Below the pieces are notes generated by a model. It was not told the origin of the DNA. It searched no databases and saw only the letters and a program-made list of their open reading frames with translations. 20,988 bases of DNA, taken from positions 44,093 to 65,080 of the forward strand of contig DHON01000059.1 of NCBI GenBank assembly GCA_002409965.1, written 5' to 3'. Below, piece after piece: positions 7,429 through 13,627 of the stretch (position 1 is the stretch's first letter; every line of letters starts with the position of its first letter). A program made the position numbers and the translations under genes. Origin of the DNA: Firmicutes bacterium UBA5389 (lineage in GTDB: Bacteria > Bacillota > DTU025).

Positions 7429-8106
7429 ATGACCGGAACGCTAATAAACGCAGCTACAGTAGTTGCGGGCACTGCGGTGGGCATGGCGCTAAAGAAGCGC
7501 ATGCCCGAGAGGATGTCGCAAGCCGTTCTTCAAGGGATCGGCGTCTTCACGGTGTTCATTGGCTTCAAGATGGCCGCCGAAACCCGCAACGTGCTGGTAG
7601 CGCTATTCGCCATGGTAATTGGAACAGCCATAGGAACGGCGCTGGATATCGAGGGCTGGCTAGAGAGAATCGCTGTCGGAATCGAGAGACGATTTGCGAA
7701 AAGCGGCTCGGGATTGGCCGGCGGTTTCCTGGCGGCGAGCTTGCTCTATTGTGTAGGGCCGATGAGCATCATAGGCTCCATAGAAGACGGGCTATCCGGC
7801 GATTACCGGATCCTGATGACTAAGGCCCTGATGGACGGGTTCTGCTCCATCGCGTTCGGAGCCGCCATGGGCATAGGGGTTGCCCTTTCCGCCCTGACGA
7901 TTCTGGTGTACCAGGGCGGGCTTACACTCGCTGCTGCGGCTGTGAAAGGTTTTCTGAGCGATGCCGTCATGACCGAGATGGGGGCAGTGGGCGGGCTCCT
8001 GATCGTAGGGATCGGACTGAATACACTGGAAGTGAAGAAGGTTCACGTGGGCAACATGCTGCCGGCGATATTCGTCGCGGCGGCGCTGGCGCGGATACTG
8101 CCATAG
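7429..8106 (+). CDS. DUF554 family membrane protein
   Basis: The 225-residue protein belongs to the DUF554 (YdfK-like) family of uncharacterised membrane proteins common in Bacillota. Family marks include the N-terminal GTLINAATVVAGTAVG, the MVIGTAIGTALDIEG segment, and the strongly conserved LLYCVGPMSIIGSIEDGL. There are about six or seven membrane segments. GGAGGAAGG lies 8 bases before ATG 7429. It starts 42 bases after the nucleotidyltransferase gene and may be co-transcribed with it, but the families have no known link. Confidence 0.9.
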   Translation: MTGTLINAATVVAGTAVGMALKKRMPERMSQAVLQGIGVFTVFIGFKMAAETRNVLVALFAMVIGTAIGTALDIEGWLERIAVGIERRFAKSGSGLAGGFLAASLLYCVGPMSIIGSIEDGLSGDYRILMTKALMDGFCSIAFGAAMGIGVALSALTILVYQGGLTLAAAAVKGFLSDAVMTEMGAVGGLLIVGIGLNTLEVKKVHVGNMLPAIFVAAALARILP

Positions 8107-8174
8107 TCGTCGCCATAGTCACTGAGCGGGCGGACCCCAGGCGCTCGAAGCAATCGGGAACACGCGCTTGCTTA

Positions 8175-8693
8175 TCAAGCATCCTGCTGTTCGTGGCGCT
8201 TTACCAAGGCCTCGACGAATGCTTCTAGTCGGTGTAGCTCCTCATCCAGTGTTGAGCGCATCTCCAGGGTTTGAATGACCAGATCCTTCACTCGCTCGCG
8301 ATCGAGCTCTGCGCCGTAGGCATGTCGGAAGAGATGGCGAAAACGGCGCAGTTCATCTAGCCACGCGAAAGCGCTTGCAGTCAGCACCGCGGGCCGCACG
8401 CCCTCCAAGGGCTCACTCATGCTGACGAGAAGGCGTCGATGCCAGTCATCGGCTCGCGTTGAATAGCCGTCGAGGACCTGAGCCACTCTTGTGAAGATCG
8501 ACTCCACACCTGTGTAGACATGGTGTAGCCAGGCGGCAAATGCCCACACAGTCATGTCGTCAGAACCACGATCAAGCGAAGCCGCCTTTGCCTGATCTAC
8601 CGCGCCGAAGAGCCGATCCAAAGCTTTCATATCTGTGCGTATGTCCACAAGAAGACCGCGAAGCTCACACGCGCGCTCACTCCTCGCGCTCAT
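8175..8693 (-). CDS. hepT: HepT-like HEPN ribonuclease toxin
   Basis: The 172-residue, mostly alpha-helical protein contains RHLFRHAY, with Arg119, His124 and Tyr126. This is the R-x4-H-x-Y motif of HepT toxins. In the characterised Shewanella MntA/HepT system the R and H form the RNase site, and the tyrosine is modified with AMP groups by the partner MNT enzyme, which silences the toxin. ATG 8693 is preceded by GGAAGGGAGG at 7 bases; an upstream extension to 8765 lies inside the partner gene. It overlaps the MNT gene by 17 bases, so the two are translationally coupled. It is somewhat longer than classical HepT (about 130-140 residues), with an extended N-terminal helical region. Confidence 0.8.
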   Translation of the reverse strand: MSARSERACELRGLLVDIRTDMKALDRLFGAVDQAKAASLDRGSDDMTVWAFAAWLHHVYTGVESIFTRVAQVLDGYSTRADDWHRRLLVSMSEPLEGVRPAVLTASAFAWLDELRRFRHLFRHAYGAELDRERVKDLVIQTLEMRSTLDEELHRLEAFVEALVKRHEQQDA

Positions 8694-9048
8694 ACAGAAG
8701 CCTCCCTTCCGACAAAATGCGCTCTCGCAGCAAGGCGCCTGCAACCTCCCAAGGTACCAGGTCAAGAGCTAACCCGCTGCCCAGCGACTGCTCGGCTATT
8801 CCCAGTAGCTGATCCTGTGAGTATGGCAGGCCTTCCACAGCCATGTCCAGGTCAGAGTCAGAGCGTACGCGACCGCGAGCAAAAGAGCCGAAGACCCAGA
8901 CGCGACTTGCCCCGAGGGCGCTCAGAACCTCGGTGAGTCGAGCGGCCTGCTGGGCGAGGCGCTCCTTGTGCGCGGCGAGATCCTTCTCCCGTTGGGCAAC
9001 GATCCGCTCTTCGTGCTCAAAGTATCGGTCGAAACCATGCGAGTCCAT
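8677..9048 (-). CDS. mntA: MntA-like nucleotidyltransferase antitoxin
   Basis: The 123-residue protein has the full MNT signature, GSFARGRVRSDSDLD: Gly54-Ser55, Asp66 and Asp68, with a probable third carboxylate Asp96 in LALDLVPW. An N-terminal charged helix (residues 8-40, rich in E, R, K, Q and A) precedes the catalytic domain. In type VII toxin-antitoxin systems MntA transfers AMP groups to the HepT tyrosine. Here the antitoxin comes first and overlaps the toxin gene, the common order. GAGAGGAGG lies 9 bases before ATG 9048. The gene faces away from the VapBC pair across a 229-base spacer that may hold shared regulation. Confidence 0.85.
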   Translation of the reverse strand: MDSHGFDRYFEHEERIVAQREKDLAAHKERLAQQAARLTEVLSALGASRVWVFGSFARGRVRSDSDLDMAVEGLPYSQDQLLGIAEQSLGSGLALDLVPWEVAGALLRERILSEGRLLYEREE

Positions 9049-9125
9049 CGCGCTCTGCCTCCTCTCGACCGCCAGTCTTCGAGACGATTATACCACACCG
9101 CCCGATCGCGTCAGCGCGGACGGCA

Positions 9126-9243
9126 ATGATACCCAGGGATCCGTCAAAGCGGCGGACTCTGCGACTGCATCGACTTCGACGGGGCCCTGCAATGATACCG
9201 GCAAGCCGTGTTCAGAGACATCAGTATGTGATATCATGATACC
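9126..9243 (+). repeat. Three direct copies of ATGATACC in the divergent TA spacer
   Basis: Exact copies of ATGATACC start at 9126, 9192 and 9236. The start-to-start distances are 66 and 44 bases, both multiples of 22, about two helical turns. The third copy is the right half of the palindrome at 9228-9245. The set lies between the mntA start (9048, minus) and the vapB start (9278, plus), so it could coordinate both promoters. Confidence 0.45.
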
Positions 9244-9245
9244 AC
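9228..9245. promoter_or_regulatory. 18-bp near-perfect palindrome, candidate antitoxin operator
   Basis: GTGATATCATGATACCAC equals its own reverse complement except at one symmetrical pair of positions. It lies 33 bases before the ribbon-helix-helix antitoxin start at 9278, in the place of an autoregulatory operator. Its right half contains ATGATACC, which also occurs at 9126-9133 and 9192-9199 in the same spacer. RHH antitoxins bind such short inverted repeats. Binding is inferred, not shown. Confidence 0.5.
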
Positions 9246-9277
9246 AGGAACAGATGTTCACTGAAGGGGGGATGCGC

Positions 9278-9523
9278 ATGATCCGCATGCAGGTGCAACT
9301 CACGGAGGAACAGCTCGAGGGCCTCCGGGCTATGGCCAGCGCGGAGGGGGTATCCGTTGCGGAGCTGATCAGACGCGGCGCCGACATGGTCCTGGCCGGT
9401 CGGGGTAGTGTCAGTCGTGAGGAGCGTGTGCGTCGGGCTCTTTCGATCGCGGGGAAGTTCAGGTCCGGTGAGACTGACATATCGGTTAACCACGACAAGT
9501 ACCTGGCGGAGGACTTCCTATGA
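9278..9523 (+). CDS. vapB: Ribbon-helix-helix antitoxin (VapB/CopG-like)
   Basis: The 81-residue protein starts with a strand-helix-helix pattern, MIRMQVQLTEEQLEGLRAMA, then GVSVAELIRRGADMVL: a CopG/Arc-type DNA-binding fold in residues 1-40. The C-terminal half (KFRSGETDISVNHDKYLAEDFL) resembles toxin-binding tails of VapB proteins. ATG 9278 is chosen because GAAGGGGGG ends 6 bases before it; ATG 9272 overlaps that site, and the long open frame back to 8843 runs through the mntA gene. Its TGA overlaps the toxin ATG (ATGA), so the pair is coupled. It probably represses its own promoter through the palindrome at 9228-9245. Confidence 0.88.
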   Translation: MIRMQVQLTEEQLEGLRAMASAEGVSVAELIRRGADMVLAGRGSVSREERVRRALSIAGKFRSGETDISVNHDKYLAEDFL

Positions 9524-9942
9524 TGAGGGTCTTCGTCGACACTTCAGCGCTCTTTGCCCTACTCAGCTCGAATGACATCAATCATGAATCGGCATGGAGC
9601 ATATGGGAAGGGCTACTCCGGGACGAAAGGCCTCTTGTATGCAGCAACTACGTTGTGGTCGAGGCCGCGGCTCTTGCCCAGAGGCGGCTCGGGATGGAGG
9701 CCCTGCGTGCGTTTAGGGAATGCGTCTGTCCGATGCTGGACGTCGAATGGGTCGACCGCGCTACGCACGATTCGGCAGAGACTGCTCTCGTGACCGCGAA
9801 TCGCAGGAGCTTAAGTCTTGTCGACTGCACCAGCTTTGTCATAATGAGGCGGCTGGGAATCGCAGAGGTATTCACGTTCGATGTCCACTTTGCTGAGCAG
9901 GGTTTTGTGTGTCTGCCTGAAATGCGCCTCCATGACCGATAG
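9520..9942 (+). CDS. vapC: PIN-domain ribonuclease toxin (VapC-like)
   Basis: The 140-residue protein is a PIN nuclease with the expected acidic residues: Asp7 in VFVDTSALFAL, Glu48 in YVVVEAAALA, Asp102 in SLVDCTSF and Asp121 in TFDVHFAEQGF. PIN toxins cleave tRNA or rRNA in a metal-dependent manner and are held inactive by the antitoxin. GGAGGA lies 6 bases before the first ATG (9520); a second ATG follows at 9523. It shares the ATGA overlap with the RHH antitoxin. The neighbour downstream (minus strand) ends at 9944, only two bases away. Confidence 0.92.
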   Translation: MMRVFVDTSALFALLSSNDINHESAWSIWEGLLRDERPLVCSNYVVVEAAALAQRRLGMEALRAFRECVCPMLDVEWVDRATHDSAETALVTANRRSLSLVDCTSFVIMRRLGIAEVFTFDVHFAEQGFVCLPEMRLHDR

Positions 9943-9943
9943 C

Positions 9944-10699
9944 TCACCAGTGCCTGATGAACCTGAAGAGTGCCTGCTTGAACAGGGCATTTGCTCCCGC
10001 CAAGGCGAGCGCCGCTGCGGAGAGTACGGCGGCAAGCAGGCCCGGGCCTGCATCGATCAGGCGGGCCGGGGCGTTGGCGATCAGCACGATGGGGATGACC
10101 CATGTGAAGAGTGTCCTCATGGCGCTGGGGTACAAGTTCATGGGATACTGGCCGAACAAGACGAGATCCATGGCGAAGCTTATCGCAGCCGACGACTGCT
10201 TAGCATAGAGCGACAGGGTCGCCGCCGCCATGAACAGGCTGTATGTTGCGGCGCCTCCGCAGGCGATGCCCGCGAGGGTCAGGGCGGCATTGGGCGCGGT
10301 GAGCCGAGTGCCGGCGCGCAACCCGATAAGGGCGATGGCGTAGCCGGAGAGGGCTCCCATAAGCTCCCCGGGCTCGAAGTTGGCGAAGGGGAGCGATACA
10401 CGGGGGTCGGGGGCCAGCAGGAGCAAGGCGTCGAGCTCTCCCCTGCGGACGTAGCGGGAGGCAAAGAAGACCGTCCAGGCGCCGAAGGCGTAGGCAAGGC
10501 CTGTTGCCCCCTGGAAAACGCCATAGACGTACATGGCCGACCACTCGGCGCCCGCGCTGAGCCGGGATGAGGCGACCCACACAAAGACCAGTCCGAGGAG
10601 CTGGTACAGTCCTACCGATACAAACCATATCCAGAACCCCACTGCCGATCGTCTGTTTCGACGGAACGCCGCGCGCATTAGGGCCAGCGCCGCTCTCAC
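9944..10699 (-). CDS. ABC-2 exporter permease, DUF990 family (second subunit)
   Basis: The roughly 250-residue membrane protein has about six helices and the family's cytoplasmic landmark RRGELDALLLLAPDP after the second helix. DUF990 permeases work as pairs with one ATPase in exporters of unknown substrates. The GTG at 10699 is favoured because GGAGGG lies 4 bases upstream, formed by the end of the preceding gene; ATG 10717 and ATG 10711 have no such site. The gene follows the other permease almost without a gap and ends two bases from the vapC stop on the opposite strand, so the two operons converge very tightly with no room for a terminator. Confidence 0.82.
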   Translation of the reverse strand: MRAALALMRAAFRRNRRSAVGFWIWFVSVGLYQLLGLVFVWVASSRLSAGAEWSAMYVYGVFQGATGLAYAFGAWTVFFASRYVRRGELDALLLLAPDPRVSLPFANFEPGELMGALSGYAIALIGLRAGTRLTAPNAALTLAGIACGGAATYSLFMAAATLSLYAKQSSAAISFAMDLVLFGQYPMNLYPSAMRTLFTWVIPIVLIANAPARLIDAGPGLLAAVLSAAALALAGANALFKQALFRFIRHW

Positions 10700-10700
10700 A

Positions 10701-11495
10701 TTACCCTCCATATACATCTAGGCGCGCGAGGCGCCTCCTCCACAGCGCGATCCCGATTCCGAGCAGGGCCGCGCTCCAGATGATCTGCGGATACATGCTG
10801 CTCACACTTCCTCCCCGGGCAATGGCCACTGAAGTGTCGGCAAGATGAACAAAGGGAAGGGCGCGTATCGCTCGCTGAACCCACTCAGGATACAGGTAGA
10901 CCGGGATCAGCGCCCCGGACGCCAGCTGTGTGATGAACACCCTGAGCTGAACGGCGGCTTCGCCTTGCTTGAGCGCGACACCGATCGCGGATGAGATGAG
11001 CGCGATCCCCGTCGACGCCAGCCAGACGAAGATGAGCGATATGGCGTAGAGCGCGGCGCCCGGCCACGACATCCTGGGCATGCCTCCGAGCAGAAGGGCG
11101 CCCATGAGCACACCGGGGAGGGTTGCGGCAGCTGACGCCAACATGCCGGAGAACGACCGGGCCACGATGAACGCCAAGGGATTGATGGGCGTGATCACGT
11201 CCATCATAAGGGAGCCGCTCATGTAGCCGTCTATCAAGAACCGCTCGAGATGTTGCCCGCCGGAGAAGGCGAAGGCTGTGCGCGCGAGCGCCAGGTAGCG
11301 GAGGGTATCGCTTGAGGGGTCCAGGCCGCGCAGAAAGGCGAATTGCGCAATCAGCAGGACGGCTGAACCCAGGGAACTCATGATGAAGTCCCACGCTGGG
11401 GTTATGCGCTCTCTTGCCAGAATCGCCGCTATGTGCAGCAGCCTGGTTGCAGTCGCTTCGCTAACTGCCCGCGGTTGTGCATCGGATCCGTTCAT
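10701..11495 (-). CDS. ABC-2 exporter permease, DUF990-like (first subunit)
   Basis: The 264-residue protein has about six membrane segments. A loop with YMSGSLMMDVITPINPLAFIVAR corresponds to the 'dIrsGeL...L..Pisp' landmark of the first DUF990-type permease. The C-terminal region has the GALIPVYLYPEWVQRAIRALPF motif typical of this family before the last helix. ATG 11495 has GGAGGGAGGG 9 bases upstream, and a TTG nine bases earlier is possible. It overlaps the ATPase gene by 35 bases, showing tight coupling. It forms a transporter with the ATPase upstream and the second permease downstream. Confidence 0.8.
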   Translation of the reverse strand: MNGSDAQPRAVSEATATRLLHIAAILARERITPAWDFIMSSLGSAVLLIAQFAFLRGLDPSSDTLRYLALARTAFAFSGGQHLERFLIDGYMSGSLMMDVITPINPLAFIVARSFSGMLASAAATLPGVLMGALLLGGMPRMSWPGAALYAISLIFVWLASTGIALISSAIGVALKQGEAAVQLRVFITQLASGALIPVYLYPEWVQRAIRALPFVHLADTSVAIARGGSVSSMYPQIIWSAALLGIGIALWRRRLARLDVYGG

Positions 11496-12186
11496 CTGCC
11501 GCAACCCTCCCTCCGTCGATGGTCACAACGCGGTGAGCGCATTCGAGATCATCGGGGCGGTGGCTGATCATGCACACGGTGGCCCCGTCCGCGCTGAGCT
11601 CGCTCAGCAGCGCCAAGAGCCCAGGCAAGTACTGCAGATCCAGGGCTTCTGTGGTTTCATCCAGCAGAATGAGGCTTGGCCCATGAAGCAGAGCGATGGC
11701 TAGCTCTGCCCGGGCACGCTGGCCCTGGGAGAACTCTCGCGCGGGCCGATTCGTGAGGGCGCCCAGGCTGAGCCGGTCGACGAGGCTATGCATGCGGCCT
11801 TCCCAGTCCGCGCGGGACATGGCGAACAGCTCGCGGCGGAGGATGAACGAGTCGATAAGGGGCAGGTCGGGGAGGAGGGATGTTCGGCGTGAGCTGGAAT
11901 ATGCGATTCTCCGTTTGAACCTGGAGTCGAAGAGGTTGGGCGGCTTGCCGAAGACCAATACCCTTCCGCTCACCGGCGCGTGCATCCCGCACATCGCCCG
12001 CAGCAGGCTGGACTTGCCCGATCCATTCGGACCCTTAACCCCAACGATCTCGCCCGGGCTGAAGCTGAGGGCAACGTTATCAAGGGCGCGGATCCGTTGG
12101 GTTACCCTGCGCATCCGTTCGTAGCGCCAGGACTCGTATTCGATACACACGTGGTCGAACTCAACCCTGGCGTCCACCTTCCTCAT
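11461..12186 (-). CDS. ABC-2 exporter ATPase with unusual Q-loop and signature
   Basis: The 241-residue ATPase has Walker A GPNGSGKSS (residues 52-60), signature FSQGQ (152-156), Walker B LILLDE (172-177), D-loop ALD (181-183) and His209. Overall it follows the DUF990-associated class, which usually has IGVVFGQ at the Q-loop and LSLGQRMRAELA at the signature. Three positions deviate. The Q-loop glutamine aligns with an arginine (IAYSSSRR). The signature starts with Phe-Ser-Gln. Threonine follows the catalytic glutamate, where proline is usual (LDETTEALD). The protein lacks the longer C-terminal domain of some relatives. The ATG at 12186 lies inside the end of the nucleotidyltransferase relic; GAGGGGG sits 9 bases upstream. 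Confidence 0.88.
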   Translation of the reverse strand: MRKVDARVEFDHVCIEYESWRYERMRRVTQRIRALDNVALSFSPGEIVGVKGPNGSGKSSLLRAMCGMHAPVSGRVLVFGKPPNLFDSRFKRRIAYSSSRRTSLLPDLPLIDSFILRRELFAMSRADWEGRMHSLVDRLSLGALTNRPAREFSQGQRARAELAIALLHGPSLILLDETTEALDLQYLPGLLALLSELSADGATVCMISHRPDDLECAHRVVTIDGGRVAADERIRCTTAGS

Positions 12187-12446
12187 ACAGAACCACCCCC
12201 TCAAAGTCTACCCGCTCGGCCAGAGACGGACTGGCTCCGTCCAGCATGACCAGGTCGACAGGGATGTCAGTGAGGGCGTCTACCTCGGACCAGAGGTGCC
12301 AGTACTCCGACCAGGAGATGCCCCGAACCGCAAGATCGATGTCGCTGCAGAGGTCGAATTCCCGCCCGCGCCCGCCGCTCCTCGCACGCCTGAAGCTGGC
12401 GTTTTTCCCTGCGGATGTACCCATCGACATACGAACGCACGCCCAT
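12161..12446 (-). pseudogene. MNT nucleotidyltransferase with deleted catalytic motif and frameshift
   Basis: Two frames together make one recognisable gene. From ATG 12446 (GGGAGGCAGGATCAA upstream) the frame reads MGVRSYVDGYIRREKRQLQA, a typical N-terminal helix of MntA-like enzymes, until about 12365. The next frame continues with RGREFDLCSDIDLAVRG and the C-terminal strand PVDLVMLDGASPSL to the stop at 12161. Compared with the intact copy at 8677-9048, about 30 residues containing the nucleotide-binding Gly-Ser of GSxARG are missing at the junction, and the frame shifts there. The gene is therefore dead as a transferase. Its 3' end overlaps the start of the ABC ATPase by 26 bases, so its residual translation could still affect ATPase initiation. 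Confidence 0.72.
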
Positions 12447-12676
12447 TTGATCCTGCCTCCCAGCCAACCTCACCCATATGGTAGCATATCTTCTCCGCCA
12501 ATGCCATGAACCACCCAAGCGGGGTCGTGCGCCATCGGCCAGTTGCTTCTTGATGACGGCTGTGACAGTATGATACACTATGTACCAGCGGAGGGCGCGA
12601 GTTGGCGATCCCATTTGCGTCCATCCCCAGCGGCACAGACACCCGCCAGCAATCATTCCGCATGGGAGGCACCGCC

Positions 12677-13027
12677 ATGAAACTCGAGAAGGAATGGCTG
12701 TCGGTGCAAGAGGCAGCCGACTATCTTGGAGTAGCGCGCCCAACCATATACCGATGGGCAAAGGAGTCGAGAATCCCCATATTCAAGTTGTCGAAGGGAG
12801 TCGCCAGGGTCAGGCGCAAAGACCTGGAGACATTCCTGCAGAATGCTGCAGTGTTGTACCATGGTCCGGCTGATGATGCGACCCAGCCATGCTTTGTGCG
12901 CGAGACCGCCCAGCAGCGATCACCGGCTGCAGATCCGATACTTGATGTCCTTGGCTCCCTGTCCGAAGAGCCGACTTCGGCTGAGGAGATCGAAAAGGCG
13001 TTGTACGGCGAAGAAACGAGGAGATGA
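12677..13027 (+). CDS. Excisionase-like HTH protein, probable antitoxin of PIN toxin
   Basis: The 116-residue protein has a winged-helix HTH of the MerR/excisionase type (HTH_17) in residues 6-54: WLSVQEAADYLGVARPTIYRW, then a wing with RVRRKDLETFL. The C-terminal half is acidic and disordered-looking, ending in an EEPTSAEEIEKALYGEE helix that would suit binding to a toxin. GGGAGG lies 7 bases before ATG 12677; an open extension back to 12602 has no such site. The next gene, a PIN nuclease, starts 4 bases after the stop. HTH_17 proteins are often called excisionases, but here a role as TA antitoxin and autoregulator is more likely, since no integrase is nearby. Confidence 0.85.
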   Translation: MKLEKEWLSVQEAADYLGVARPTIYRWAKESRIPIFKLSKGVARVRRKDLETFLQNAAVLYHGPADDATQPCFVRETAQQRSPAADPILDVLGSLSEEPTSAEEIEKALYGEETRR

Positions 13028-13030
13028 AAC

Positions 13031-13462
13031 ATGCTGTCTGGGCCAGTCTTTGTAGACACGTGGGGCTGGATTGCCCTCGGGCATCGGAAGGACGCACGGC
13101 ACAGAGAAGCCGCCGAATACTACAGAAGCCTCAGCCGCATAGGTGAGCGTATCTATACGAGCGACTATGTCCTTGACGAGACGATCACTCTCATCTTTCG
13201 CAGAGAGAACTTCGACGAGGCCTCCCGCTTCGCAAGTGCAATCATCGCGGCGGCCAGCAGCGGGTACATCAACATTGAGCGCATTAATCCGGAACGCTTC
13301 GCTGCAGCTTGGGATCTGCGCATCAGCCTCAGAGACAAGGCTCGGATCTCTTTCACCGACCTAACCTCCATGATAGTGATGAAAGAGCGTAAAGTGACGA
13401 ATGTCCTTACCGAAGACAAGCATTTCGCCGAAGTGGGTCTTGGATTCCAGTTGGCGCCCTGA
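13031..13462 (+). CDS. PIN-domain ribonuclease toxin paired with HTH_17 antitoxin
   Basis: The 143-residue PIN protein has Asp9 (VFVDTWGWIAL), Glu50 (YVLDETITLIF), Asp110 (SFTDLTSMIVM) and Asp129 (TEDKHFAEVG), matching the four acidic residues of the fold. It is similar in layout to the VapC at 9520-9942 but clearly diverged. GAGGAG lies 7 bases before ATG 13031, at the end of the upstream gene, showing coupled translation. Likely action is metal-dependent cleavage of a structured RNA, neutralised by the HTH partner. Confidence 0.9.
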   Translation: MLSGPVFVDTWGWIALGHRKDARHREAAEYYRSLSRIGERIYTSDYVLDETITLIFRRENFDEASRFASAIIAAASSGYINIERINPERFAAAWDLRISLRDKARISFTDLTSMIVMKERKVTNVLTEDKHFAEVGLGFQLAP

Positions 13463-13627
13463 CGTGGTGTCATTCCTGCTGGCGGCAGATCTCCATGCTG
13501 CCGACCGCATACTCTGGGTTGCTGCGCTCTGGCGGTATTCTAGATGCCACAGGGCACGTGCGGTGGTGAGAGAGAGGGCGGGCGAACCGCTCCCTCCTCG
13601 ATCATGTCAAGGCATTCCTATCTATAG

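Noticed and set aside
8843..9277. N-terminal extension of the RHH antitoxin
   Set aside because: It lies antisense to mntA and through the operator region; the start at 9278 has a proper site and begins the RHH fold.
9881..10570. 229-residue plus-strand open frame
   Set aside because: It is antisense to the DUF990 permease; the glycine/arginine-rich translation is typical of a GC-rich shadow.
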